A DNA stretch of 64,000 nt, taken from the NCBI GenBank assembly GCA_029779535.1, contig JAKPAG010000130.1, positions 16,042 through 80,041 of the forward strand. The letters run 5' to 3'. Made by a program: the position numbers and the translations under genes. This DNA is from Pseudomonadota bacterium (GTDB lineage Bacteria; Pseudomonadota; Alphaproteobacteria; Sphingomonadales; Sphingomonadaceae). Positions 44,153 through 51,529 of this stretch are shown here, in pieces (position 1 is the first letter of the stretch; every line of letters starts with the position of its first letter). The notes under the pieces are model-generated. The model was not told the origin of the DNA, did no database searches, and saw only the letters and a program-made list of their open reading frames with translations.

Positions 44153-44896
44153 CTAGATGATGTCCGCAATCCCCGTCAGAGCAGCGCGCAGCTTGTCCAG
44201 CGCCTGGGCTTTCAACTGGTGGACGCGCGGGATCGAAACCTGCAGGGCCTGGGCTATCTCACTGAGATTCAACTCTTCCACGAAGTAGAGCTGGATCACC
44301 AGCTGCAACCGTTCGGGCAAGGTTGCGATCGCCTGGGCCACGCCGTGGCGCAGTTCCTCGTCGGCCAGCAGGGCAAAACTGTCGGGGCGCTCGTCGGCAA
44401 AGGCCATGTCGCCATCGGAATAGGCCTCGTCAATCGACTCGAAGCGGATCTGCTCGCTCGCCGCGCGCAGGGTGTCGAGCTCCGCCTCGTCCAACCCCAG
44501 CGCCACGGCCAGTTCCGCATCGGTCGGCGCGCGGCCAAGTTGCTGGCGCAGCTGGCTTTCCTTTTCCGCCAGCTGGCGGCGGCGCTCCACCGCCCCGCGT
44601 GACAACGGCACGTGGCGGCGGATCAGGTCGACCATCGCCCCGCGCACGCGCAGCTTGGCATAGGCGGCAAAACCGTCCTCGGTCGGTCCCGAATGGCGCT
44701 GCGCCGCTTCGGTCAGAGCGACCATTCCGGCCTGCATCAGGTCTTCCAGCTCGATCCCCGGACGGCCGCCGCCATGGACGTGCCAGGCCAGCCGGCGGAC
44801 CATCGGCACGAACCGGCGGATCCGGTCGGCGGCGTCGCTGCGATAGGCGCCGGCGGCCTTCATGGCGGGCGCAAAGCTGCGGTAATCGTGTTTCAT
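44153..44896 (-). CDS. fliA: Flagellar sigma factor FliA (sigma-28)
   Basis: A 247-residue sigma factor with region 2 (FVPMVRRLAWHVHGGGRPGIELEDLMQAGMVALTEAAQR), region 3 (QLGRAPTDAELAVALGLDEAEL) and region 4 (LPERLQLVIQLYFVEELNLSEIAQALQVSIPRVHQLKAQALDKLRAAL). The GRPGIELEDLMQAG block and length are typical of FliA, which transcribes late flagellar genes. The ATG overlaps the flhA stop (ATGA). Its likely antagonist FlgM is encoded 3.4 kb away in the divergent half of the locus. Confidence 0.92.
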   Translation of the reverse strand: MKHDYRSFAPAMKAAGAYRSDAADRIRRFVPMVRRLAWHVHGGGRPGIELEDLMQAGMVALTEAAQRHSGPTEDGFAAYAKLRVRGAMVDLIRRHVPLSRGAVERRRQLAEKESQLRQQLGRAPTDAELAVALGLDEAELDTLRAASEQIRFESIDEAYSDGDMAFADERPDSFALLADEELRHGVAQAIATLPERLQLVIQLYFVEELNLSEIAQALQVSIPRVHQLKAQALDKLRAALTGIADII

Positions 44897-47007
44897 GCGG
44901 CCAGGCTTTCACTTTGGGCAGGTTGCAGTTCGGGATGGGGCAGCGCGGCCGGTGGCGGCTGCGGCCCGCCAATCACGGCGATCACCTCGATCGGCTGGGA
45001 AACGGGCAGTTCGGCAATCGACAGCACCAGGCAGGCCGGTGCGCGCAGCCGCAGCAGGCCGGCCAGCGCCCGGCGCGCGCGCGGCTGGACGATCAGCGCC
45101 AGCGGCGGGGCATGGGGCCCACGCTCGGCAATCAGGTGGGCGATGTGTTCGCCGATGTTGCGGGCAAGGTCGGGTTCGATCACCGGCTGGCCCGACACGG
45201 GATCGGTCAGGCCCGAAACGATCGCCCCTTCGAGCTGCGCATCGAGGGTCAGGACCGGCAGCCGCTCGCCCGGCGCGCAGATCCGCCCGACGATCAGCGC
45301 GCCAAGGTCGGCGCGGACCAGATCGACCATCCGGTCGTGCTCAACAGTCTGCTGGACCGCGTTCGACAGGCTGGACAGGATTGGTAGCGGGTGGCCGATG
45401 GGGATGCCGTCTTCCAGCAGCGCGCGCAGCAGCCGGGTCAGCGCGGCCAGCGAAAGCGGCTGGGGCGTAACCGCATCGACCAGCCCGGCGGCATGTTCGC
45501 GCACTCCGTCGAGGATCGAGCGGACCTCGTCCGGGCCCAGCAGCGCCTGCGGGCGGTCGCCCAGCAACTGGTTGAGCTGGGTGGCGATGACCGTGCTGGC
45601 ATCGACCGTCAGGAACCCTTCGGCAATGGCATGGTCGCGCGCGGCGGGATCGATCCACAGCGCCGGGCAGCCGAAGCTGGGATCGACGGTCGGCTCGCCC
45701 GACAGCTGGTGCTGGGCGCGCGCTTCGCCGGCATCGATCGCCAGCACCTTGTCCGGCCGGACCGAGCCGCCGCCCAGCGGCACCCCGCCCAGCATGATGC
45801 GATAGTCATTGGGCGACAGGTCCAGGCTGTCGCGCACGCGGAACTGCGGCACGACAAAGCCGAAGGCCTGGCTCAACTGCTTGCGCACCCCGGTGATCCG
45901 CGCGACCAGCGGCGATCCGCGCCGGTCATCGACCAGGTGAACCAGGCCGTAACCCAGCTCGACCGTGACCAGGGTGTGGTCCGACACGTCTTCCAGCGTG
46001 ATCCGGCCGGGATCGACCGCCGGGGGAGCTTCGACCACCGGCTCGGGCCGCGCGGCGCGCTTGCCCAGCGCGTGCCACAGCCAGAAGGCGAGGCCCGCGG
46101 CGGGCAGGAAGATCGTCTGCGGCATCGCGGGGATCACGCCGATCGCGCTCAGGATCACCGCCACCGGCAGCCAGGTGCCGGGATTGGCCAGCTGGCCGCC
46201 GATCTGCCCGGCAAGGTCGCGGCTATCGGACACGCGGGTGACGATCACCGCCGCCGCGATCGACAGCAGCAGCGCCGGGACCTGCGCGACCAGCGCATCG
46301 CCCACCGCCAGCGTGATGTATTTCTCCGCCGCCTCGCTGGCGCTGAGGCCATGGCTGATCATCCCCAGCGCGAAGCCGGCGATGATGTTGACCCCCAGGA
46401 TCAGCAGCGCGGCGATGGCATCGCCCTTCACGAACTTGCTGGCGCCGTCCATCGAGCCGTAGAAGTCCGCCTCGGTCGCCACTTCGCGGCGGCGGGCCTT
46501 GGCTTCGTCGGCGGTCAGCAGCCCGGCGGCAAGATCGGCGTCGATCGCCATCTGCTTGCCCGGCAAGGCATCGAGAGTGAAGCGCGCCGACACTTCCGAC
46601 ACGCGGCCCGCACCCTTGGTCACGACCACCATGTTGATGATCATCAGGATCATGAACACGAACAGCCCGACCGCGAAATTGCCCCCGACCAGGAAGGCAC
46701 CGAAGGCTTCGATCACGTGGCCGGCGGCCGCCCCGCCCTCGTGCCCGTTGACCAGCACCACCCGGGTGGAAGCGACGTTGAGCGCCAGGCGCAGCAGCGT
46801 TGCGAATAGCAGAACCGATGGGAAGGAGCTGAAATCCAGCGGCTTTTCCGCGTTCATCGCCGCCATCAGGATCGCGACAGACAGCGCGATGTTGAGCACG
46901 AAGAACACGTCGAGCAGAATGGCGGGCGTGGGCACCACCATCAGGCAGATCAGGGTCAGGATCCCGGCGGGCAGCGCAAAGGCGCTGATTTTCATGCGGC
47001 TGAACAT
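44893..47007 (-). CDS. flhA: Flagellar type III export gate protein FlhA
   Basis: A 704-residue inner-membrane protein. The N-terminal half has about eight helices and the conserved FHIPEP-region equivalent, with RFTLDALPGKQMAIDADLAAGLLTADEAKARRREVATEADFYGSMDGASKFVKGDAIA (about 150-208). The C-terminal cytoplasmic domain includes GYGLVHLVDDRRGSPLVARITGVRKQLSQAFGFVVP and DLVRADLGALIVGRI. It is the central ring of the export gate. It starts 6 bp after the transglycosylase-like gene and overlaps fliA. An ATG four codons later is a possible alternative start. Confidence 0.95.
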   Translation of the reverse strand: MFSRMKISAFALPAGILTLICLMVVPTPAILLDVFFVLNIALSVAILMAAMNAEKPLDFSSFPSVLLFATLLRLALNVASTRVVLVNGHEGGAAAGHVIEAFGAFLVGGNFAVGLFVFMILMIINMVVVTKGAGRVSEVSARFTLDALPGKQMAIDADLAAGLLTADEAKARRREVATEADFYGSMDGASKFVKGDAIAALLILGVNIIAGFALGMISHGLSASEAAEKYITLAVGDALVAQVPALLLSIAAAVIVTRVSDSRDLAGQIGGQLANPGTWLPVAVILSAIGVIPAMPQTIFLPAAGLAFWLWHALGKRAARPEPVVEAPPAVDPGRITLEDVSDHTLVTVELGYGLVHLVDDRRGSPLVARITGVRKQLSQAFGFVVPQFRVRDSLDLSPNDYRIMLGGVPLGGGSVRPDKVLAIDAGEARAQHQLSGEPTVDPSFGCPALWIDPAARDHAIAEGFLTVDASTVIATQLNQLLGDRPQALLGPDEVRSILDGVREHAAGLVDAVTPQPLSLAALTRLLRALLEDGIPIGHPLPILSSLSNAVQQTVEHDRMVDLVRADLGALIVGRICAPGERLPVLTLDAQLEGAIVSGLTDPVSGQPVIEPDLARNIGEHIAHLIAERGPHAPPLALIVQPRARRALAGLLRLRAPACLVLSIAELPVSQPIEVIAVIGGPQPPPAALPHPELQPAQSESLAA

Positions 47008-47013
47008 CGCAGC

Positions 47014-47877
47014 TTACAGCCCCAGCGCCTGAAGCTTGCCATAGGCCGCGCGGACGTGGCCCGGCACGCCGCCGCCCCCCCCGCCAAGCCCGAAGGTCGA
47101 AGCCAGCGTATCCGCCATCGAAGCGCGCGGCGTCGAGGCGTTCCCGCCGGCCATCTGCGCCGCGCCGTGAAATTCGCGCGCAATCGGGCCCAGTGCGGGA
47201 TCCGGCGCAGCGCTGGCCCACTGCGCGGGCGAAAGCGGCGGCAAGCTGCCATCCCCCATCGCGGCATCAACCTTGCCGCGCATCAACGCCATGACCGCGC
47301 CCAGCGAACGCGGGCCGGCATCGTCATAGAAGATCGCCCGGTTGGCCGCCGCCGCATCGGGCAGCAGCGCCGCGGCGCTTTGCGTGGGATCCACCGCCAG
47401 CGCCGACAGGAACCGCCCGGCCCCTTCCGCGCCCAGGAAATGCGCCATGTAGAGTTCGGCCGCGTCCGGCTCGCGGCCCAGCCGCTCGCTCAGCGCGGCG
47501 CGGTTGTCGCTGGCCAGTTCGGCCGCCATCAGCGCGGACGCCTGCGGATCGAACCGCAGCGCCATGATCTGTGCGCGCAGTGCCGGATCGGCCACCTTGC
47601 CGCCGTCGATCGCCGCTTGCGCCCAATCCAGCCCGTGCTCCGCCCCGTGGCGATCGAGCATGGCCAGCCACGTGCCCTTGGTGAACTGGTACAGCCCCGC
47701 CGCGCTGGACGTGCCGGCGCGCGCCGTGGGGTTCAGGCTGGATTCGATCTTCGCCTGGGCGAGGAGATAGGAAAAGTCGACGCCCGTCGCCTGGGCGGCG
47801 CGGGCGATGGCGCCATGCACCTCGGCGCGCGGGGCGCCGACGGCGGCAGGGCTGGCTATGGCAGGTGTCTGGCTCAA
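47014..47877 (-). CDS. Flagellar lytic transglycosylase-like protein (SltF-like)
   Basis: A 287-residue protein whose N-terminal half is a family 1 lytic transglycosylase-like domain: VDFSYLLAQAKIESSLNPTARAGTSSAAGLYQFTKGTWLAML, with the catalytic Glu in KIESSLNP (about 45) and the SxAxGLYQ follow-up. The C-terminal half is Ala-rich with no known domain. There is no Sec signal peptide, so it may leave through the flagellar exporter. FlgJ in this locus lacks its muramidase domain, and this protein is the obvious substitute that opens peptidoglycan for the rod, as SltF does in Rhodobacter. A sigma-54 promoter lies 39 bp upstream. Confidence 0.78.
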   Translation of the reverse strand: MSQTPAIASPAAVGAPRAEVHGAIARAAQATGVDFSYLLAQAKIESSLNPTARAGTSSAAGLYQFTKGTWLAMLDRHGAEHGLDWAQAAIDGGKVADPALRAQIMALRFDPQASALMAAELASDNRAALSERLGREPDAAELYMAHFLGAEGAGRFLSALAVDPTQSAAALLPDAAAANRAIFYDDAGPRSLGAVMALMRGKVDAAMGDGSLPPLSPAQWASAAPDPALGPIAREFHGAAQMAGGNASTPRASMADTLASTFGLGGGGGGVPGHVRAAYGKLQALGL

Positions 47878-47915
47878 GCCGAATTCCCGATGCGGTTGGA
47901 CATCGGGACATGTTC

Positions 47916-47931
47916 AGCAAGGGCCGTGCCA
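47916..47931 (-). promoter_or_regulatory. Sigma-54 promoter of the sltF-like-flhA-fliA operon
   Basis: On the minus strand TGGCAC-GGCCC-TTGCT is an exact sigma-54 -24/-12 element. It lies 39 bp upstream of the transglycosylase-like ATG. Together with its downstream bases it is almost identical to the promoter at flgB. Confidence 0.85.
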
Positions 47932-47943
47932 AATGGCCTGGGA

Positions 47944-48303
47944 TCAGCCGCGCGCCCCGGCATAGGTATAGGCGCCGCGCGCCCCGGTGCCCGCCCGGTA
48001 GAGCGCCGGACTGCCGGTCAGCGCATCAAGCCGGGCGGCCACGTTGGCCGCGATCAGGTTGCGAACCTGGCGGTTTACCTCGTTCAGCCGCCGCGCGGCG
48101 TCGAGCAGGCCGCGGCACTCCTCGTCGAGCGCAAAGCCATCGGCGAAGGGGCCGGTTTCATCCAGCGTGCCACACAGCGCGATCTTGTCCTGCGAAGCGC
48201 CGATGATCGCATCCAGGTCCAGTCCGGCAAGGGCCTGCCGTTCAGCCTGCAGGACGGCAATCATCTGCCGCAGGTTGTCGCGCAGCTCGCTCGATGCACT
48301 CAT
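47944..48303 (-). CDS. flgN: FlgN-like flagellar export chaperone
   Basis: A 119-residue, mostly helical protein: ELRDNLRQMIAVLQAERQALAGLDLDAIIGASQDKIALCGTLDE, then LLDAARRLNEVNRQVRNLIAANVAARLDAL and the terminal SPALYRAGTGARGAYTYAGARG. The helical hairpin followed by NxxNRxLI and an LYxxxG tail is the FlgN pattern. FlgN delivers the hook-filament junction proteins FlgK and FlgL, which are encoded in this window. It overlaps flgM by four bases (ATGA), the usual flgM-flgN pairing. Confidence 0.8.
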   Translation of the reverse strand: MSASSELRDNLRQMIAVLQAERQALAGLDLDAIIGASQDKIALCGTLDETGPFADGFALDEECRGLLDAARRLNEVNRQVRNLIAANVAARLDALTGSPALYRAGTGARGAYTYAGARG

Positions 48304-48599
48304 TGTCCGCTCCTCAGCAGCATTCCGGCTGCGATCATGGCATCGGCCACCCGCATCGGGATGACCGGATAATTGCCGCTTTCGATTGCCTTGCGGATCT
48401 GCGCGACGCGTTCGGCATCGACCGGGGCTGCGCCCGGATCGCGCGCCGCGCTGCGTTCGACGGCAACCGTATCGGTGCTGGCAGCCGGACTGGCCTGGCT
48501 GTCCTTAGCTCCGGCGGCGCTGCGCACGCTCCGCGCATCCACCGCGCCGACGGCGCGAGCCGCTGGAAGACCCGCAGGTCCGATTTCGATGGGAGGCAT
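48300..48599 (-). CDS. flgM: Anti-sigma-28 factor FlgM
   Basis: A 99-residue protein with a disordered Ala/Ser-rich N-terminus and the C-terminal sigma-binding region VDAERVAQIRKAIESGNYPVIPMRVADAMIA, a clear FlgM signature (V..IR.AI..G.Y.V....A..M). It holds FliA inactive until it is exported through the finished hook. I chose ATG 48599 (MPPIEIG); longer in-frame starts exist, but the conserved part does not depend on the choice. Confidence 0.88.
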   Translation of the reverse strand: MPPIEIGPAGLPAARAVGAVDARSVRSAAGAKDSQASPAASTDTVAVERSAARDPGAAPVDAERVAQIRKAIESGNYPVIPMRVADAMIAAGMLLRSGQ

Positions 48600-48666
48600 G
48601 GTGCCGCTCCTGGTTTGACTACGCACCCAAGGACGGCAGGTCCGCCTGGCATTTAAGCCCGGCGGC

Positions 48667-48688
48667 AAGAAAATGCCGCTTTACGGCA
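48667..48688 (-). terminator. Weak intrinsic terminator at the end of flgA
   Basis: On the minus strand TGCCG-TAAAG-CGGCA is followed by TTTTCTT. The flgA stop codon sits in the loop. The stem is only 5 bp, so it could attenuate rather than stop transcription into flgM. Confidence 0.4.
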
Positions 48689-49178
48689 AATCGATTCCGG
48701 CCAGCCCCGGGCGCAGCACCCGCGCGCGCAGCGGCTGGGCGCCCTGGCCCAGCGCGCGCACCTTGATCCAGGCGCCGACGGGGCCGGATTCCAGCGCCTC
48801 GCCCGGCTGGGCCACGGCAAAGCCATCACCGCTGACCGCAATGCTGATCGCATCGCCGCGGGCAATCGCCGGGGCTGCGGCCTTGTCGGCGCCGGCGCCC
48901 AGGATCGGGACGTAGAGCCGCCAGCCGCCTGCCACAGGGCAATCGACCTGGACGCGGTCCTGCGCCGCGCCATACCAGCTGAGCGCCAGCGGCACGCCGC
49001 AGCGCCCCAGCCGCAGCCGCCGGTCAACCGGCGCGGCAGCCCCGCCCGGTGCGCCCAGCGGCGCCCCGGCAAAGCGGGCCACCGCCGCGTCGATCGCGGA
49101 CAGGTCGGCCAACGCCGACTGGGCCAGCGCGGGTGCGGCGAGCAGGAGGGCGGACAGCGGGATCAGGTGCTTCATCAT
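48681..49178 (-). CDS. flgA: Flagellar P-ring assembly chaperone FlgA
   Basis: A 165-residue periplasmic protein, shorter than the usual 215-230 of enterobacteria. The signal peptide is MMKHLIPLSALLLAAPALAQS. RLRLGRCGVPLALSWYGAAQDRVQVDCPVAGGWRLYVPI matches the cysteine-containing FlgA core (L.C..PL...G....V.V.C....W..Y), and the C-terminal SAF-like part contains GPVGAWIKVRALGQGAQPLRARVLRPGLAGID. It chaperones FlgI around the rod. It starts 5 bp after the MotB-like stop. Confidence 0.85.
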   Translation of the reverse strand: MMKHLIPLSALLLAAPALAQSALADLSAIDAAVARFAGAPLGAPGGAAAPVDRRLRLGRCGVPLALSWYGAAQDRVQVDCPVAGGWRLYVPILGAGADKAAAPAIARGDAISIAVSGDGFAVAQPGEALESGPVGAWIKVRALGQGAQPLRARVLRPGLAGIDLP

Positions 49179-49183
49179 CGCAG

Positions 49184-49627
49184 TTACCTTGCAGGAGGGT
49201 TTGCTCCAGCGGACTGCAAGGGGCGTGCCATGTCGGGCGACCGGTCATAGGTCAGCGTGGCGAAGGGGGCGCCGGCATTGCCCGGTTCCAGCAGGATCCG
49301 CGCCGACCGCCCGGCGGCTGCGGCCAGGTGCAGCGCCTCGCCCGGTGCGGCCGCGCTGCCGACGATGGTCAGGCGCTGGCGGGGATCGCTGGGCTGGCTG
49401 GTCAGCCACTGGCCCAGCGTGGGCCCGCCCGCCACGCCCCGCCAGACCGCGATCGGCTCGCCCAGCGCGGGCGCGGCCAGCGGGACCGGCACCGGAGGCG
49501 GCGCGGACGGCGCAGGCGGGTGTGGATCGGCGGGCGCATCGTTCACCGCCGCCGCCGTGATCATGAACAGGATCATCGACAGGTCGGTCATCACATATTG
49601 CCAGCCGGTCCCGGCGCGGGCCTTCAT
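49184..49627 (-). CDS. MotB/ExbD-like small stator-type membrane protein
   Basis: A 147-residue protein with one N-terminal membrane helix, GWQYVMTDLSMILFMITAAAV (about 8-28). Its Asp15 is positioned like the proton-carrying Asp of MotB (YADLMT...). A Pro-rich linker follows (about 36-55), then a short domain (RQRLTIVGSAAAPGEALHLAAAAGRSARILLE) vaguely like a worn-down OmpA fold. It overlaps the MotA-like gene as ATGA. A full-length motA-motB pair is encoded elsewhere in the same locus, so this is a second, reduced stator-type unit of unknown role. Confidence 0.65.
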   Translation of the reverse strand: MKARAGTGWQYVMTDLSMILFMITAAAVNDAPADPHPPAPSAPPPVPVPLAAPALGEPIAVWRGVAGGPTLGQWLTSQPSDPRQRLTIVGSAAAPGEALHLAAAAGRSARILLEPGNAGAPFATLTYDRSPDMARPLQSAGANPPAR

Positions 49628-50292
49628 ACCAGTTCCAGCGCCACCGGGCGGCGCGGCGCAGTGCGGCGCGGCGGGATCGATCCGGCGACCTGCGCGGCCA
49701 GCCATTCGATCACGTCCTGCCGCGCGGCCTCCTCGGCGCTGGCGGCGCGCTCAACCACGCGGGCCAGCGGGGCGAGCAGCAAATTGGCGGTGAGCAGCCC
49801 GTATAGCGTGGTCACCACAGCCATGCCGATCGCCCCGGTAAAGGCCCCGCGCGCCAGCCCATCGGCCGGCAGCTGGCTGAGCGAGACTAGCGTGCCTGCC
49901 AGCCCGAACACCGGGGCCAGTTCCGCCGCCTGGGCCAGGGTGCGCACCGCGCGTTCGCTCTGCGCCAGCCGCCGCGCCTTGTGCGCCTCGTGCCGGTCAA
50001 GCAGCGCGCCGAGCGAGCGGCTGGCGATCAAGGCCTCGGTCGCCTCGTCCAGTTCGGCATCGCCCAGTCGGCGCGGCTCGGCGCGCAGCAGGCCGTCCTG
50101 GCGGATCTGCTGGACCTGCACCGCCAGTTCGGCACGGGAGGCGGCGGCATCGAAGGCTGGGCGGCGCAGCTGGACCAGCTTGGCCAGCGTGATCCGGCAA
50201 TCCGCCAGGCCGCAGCGCAGCACGGTGGCCAGCGCGGTCCCGCCCAGCACGATCAGGGCCGATGGACCGTCCACCAGGTTCAGCAGGTTCAT
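49624..50292 (-). CDS. MotA/TolQ/ExbB-like proton channel protein
   Basis: A 222-residue membrane protein. The N-terminal LVDGPSALIVLGGTALATVLR corresponds to the second helix of MotA, so the usual first helix is missing. The conserved channel part is AELAPVFGLAGTLVSLSQL followed by GAFTGAIGMAVVTTLYGLLTANLLLAPLARVVE (about 133-185), equivalent to MotA helices 3 and 4 with the helix-3 proline present. ATG 50292 has GAAGGAG upstream. It heads a leftward unit: MotA-like, MotB-like, flgA, flgM, flgN. Confidence 0.72.
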   Translation of the reverse strand: MNLLNLVDGPSALIVLGGTALATVLRCGLADCRITLAKLVQLRRPAFDAAASRAELAVQVQQIRQDGLLRAEPRRLGDAELDEATEALIASRSLGALLDRHEAHKARRLAQSERAVRTLAQAAELAPVFGLAGTLVSLSQLPADGLARGAFTGAIGMAVVTTLYGLLTANLLLAPLARVVERAASAEEAARQDVIEWLAAQVAGSIPPRRTAPRRPVALELV

Positions 50293-50430
50293 GGCCGTGG
50301 CACTCCTTCCCCTGCCAGAACGGCAACGCGGCGGCGGATTTTCCCCCTGCGGTCGAATTTTGCCGGATCGCGGCAGGATCTTGCCGCCCCGCCTTGCCGT
50401 CAGCGGGGTCAACAGGCCGCTTTGCCCAAT

Positions 50431-50446
50431 TGGCACGCCCCTTGCT
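50431..50446 (+). promoter_or_regulatory. Sigma-54 promoter of the flgB operon
   Basis: TGGCAC-GCCCC-TTGCT is an exact sigma-54 -24/-12 element. It lies 37 bp before the flgB ATG and would drive flgBCDEFGHIJKL-motAB. Confidence 0.88.
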
Positions 50447-50483
50447 GAACATGGCGCGACGCAATGCAACTGGAGCCGATGCG

Positions 50484-50831
50484 ATGGCTGATAGTCTGTT
50501 CGGAATTCATGGCCTGGCGCTCGAACTGCGGTCCGAGCGGCTGGGGCTGATCACCTCGAACATCGCAAATGCCGGGACCCCCGGGTACAAGGCGCGCGAT
50601 TTCGATTTCGCCGCGGCGCTGAAGGCGCGCAGCGAGGGGCTGGGCAAGGACCAGGCCGTCACCCGCGCCACCTCCTACCGCGTGCCGGTGATGCCCAGCC
50701 TGGATGGCAACACGGTGGAAATGGCCACCGAGCAGACCGCCTTTGCCGAAAATGCGGTAGGCTACCAGGCCACGCTCGGCTTCATTCGCGGGCGGGTCGA
50801 TACGATCACCCGCGCGCTGAAGGGCGATTGA
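50484..50831 (+). CDS. flgB: Flagellar proximal rod protein FlgB
   Basis: A 115-residue rod protein. SNIANAGTPGYKARDFDFAAALKAR (about 29-53) is the FlgB version of the rod/hook signature, and the C-terminal helix TAFAENAVGYQATLGFIRGRVDTITRALKG is typical. It forms the base of the rod contacting the export gate. It is shorter than E. coli FlgB (138). It opens the long rightward operon behind a sigma-54 promoter. Confidence 0.93.
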   Translation: MADSLFGIHGLALELRSERLGLITSNIANAGTPGYKARDFDFAAALKARSEGLGKDQAVTRATSYRVPVMPSLDGNTVEMATEQTAFAENAVGYQATLGFIRGRVDTITRALKGD

Positions 50832-50833
50832 CC

Positions 50834-51238
50834 GTGGCAGGCCCCCTGACCCTGTTCGATGTCGCCCAGCGCGCCATGTCGGCGCAGCTGGTGCGGATGA
50901 ACGCCGCCAGCTCGAACCTGGCCAACGCCGGGTCGATCAGCGCCACCGAAGGCGAGGCTTACCGCCCGATCCGCGCGGTTTTCGCGACAGAAATGGACAA
51001 GGCGAGCGGCTTGGCCACGGTGCGCGTCGGCGCGGTCCAGCGCGACACCGTGGCCCCGCTCAAGCAGCACAATCCCGATCACCCGCTGGCCGATGCCGAG
51101 GGCAATGTCTGGGCCGCCCCGGTCGATGAAAACGCCGAGATGGTCGAGATGCTGGATGCCTCGCGGCAGTACCAGAACATGATCGAGGCGCTGTCCACCG
51201 CCAAGCAGCTGATGCTCGACACGATGAGGATGAAATAA
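50834..51238 (+). CDS. flgC: Flagellar proximal rod protein FlgC
   Basis: A 134-residue rod protein with ASSNLANAGSISATEGEAYRPIRAVF near the N-terminus and VDENAEMVEMLDASRQYQNMIEALSTAKQLMLDTMRM at the C-terminus, both standard for FlgC. I use GTG 50834, nine bases behind AAGGGCG; a TTG at 50828 that overlaps the flgB stop is an alternative. Confidence 0.93.
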   Translation: MAGPLTLFDVAQRAMSAQLVRMNAASSNLANAGSISATEGEAYRPIRAVFATEMDKASGLATVRVGAVQRDTVAPLKQHNPDHPLADAEGNVWAAPVDENAEMVEMLDASRQYQNMIEALSTAKQLMLDTMRMK

Positions 51239-51240
51239 CC

Positions 51241-51519
51241 ATGATTTCAGCAGTTTCCACCGCATCGGCAAGCAGCCCGGCGGCACCGAAAAAGACCACG
51301 CTCGGCCAGGCCGACTTCATCAGGCTGATGACCACCCAGATGAAGCTGCAGGACCCGCTGGAGCCGGTCGATAACAAGGAAATGATCGCCCAGATGGCGC
51401 AGTTTTCCTCGCTTGCGGGGCTGGGCGACATCAACGCGACGCTGCAGGCGATCTCCACCCAGCTCGCCCAGGTCATGGCCGCGCAGCAGGCCGCACAACC
51501 CACCCAGAACAACGCCTAG
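51241..51519 (+). CDS. flgD: Minimal hook-capping protein FlgD
   Basis: A 92-residue protein that contains only the N-terminal FlgD domain: LGQADFIRLMTTQMKLQDPLEPVDNKEMIAQMAQFSSLAGLGDINATLQA (about 21-70), then a Gln/Ala-rich tail. Classical FlgD (about 230 residues) has additional Tudor-like and Ig-like domains, absent here. The reading frame is clean and flgE follows 10 bp later, so this is not a local truncation by frameshift. It should still cap the growing hook through its conserved N-terminus. Confidence 0.85.
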   Translation: MISAVSTASASSPAAPKKTTLGQADFIRLMTTQMKLQDPLEPVDNKEMIAQMAQFSSLAGLGDINATLQAISTQLAQVMAAQQAAQPTQNNA

Positions 51520-51529
51520 GAGACGCACC

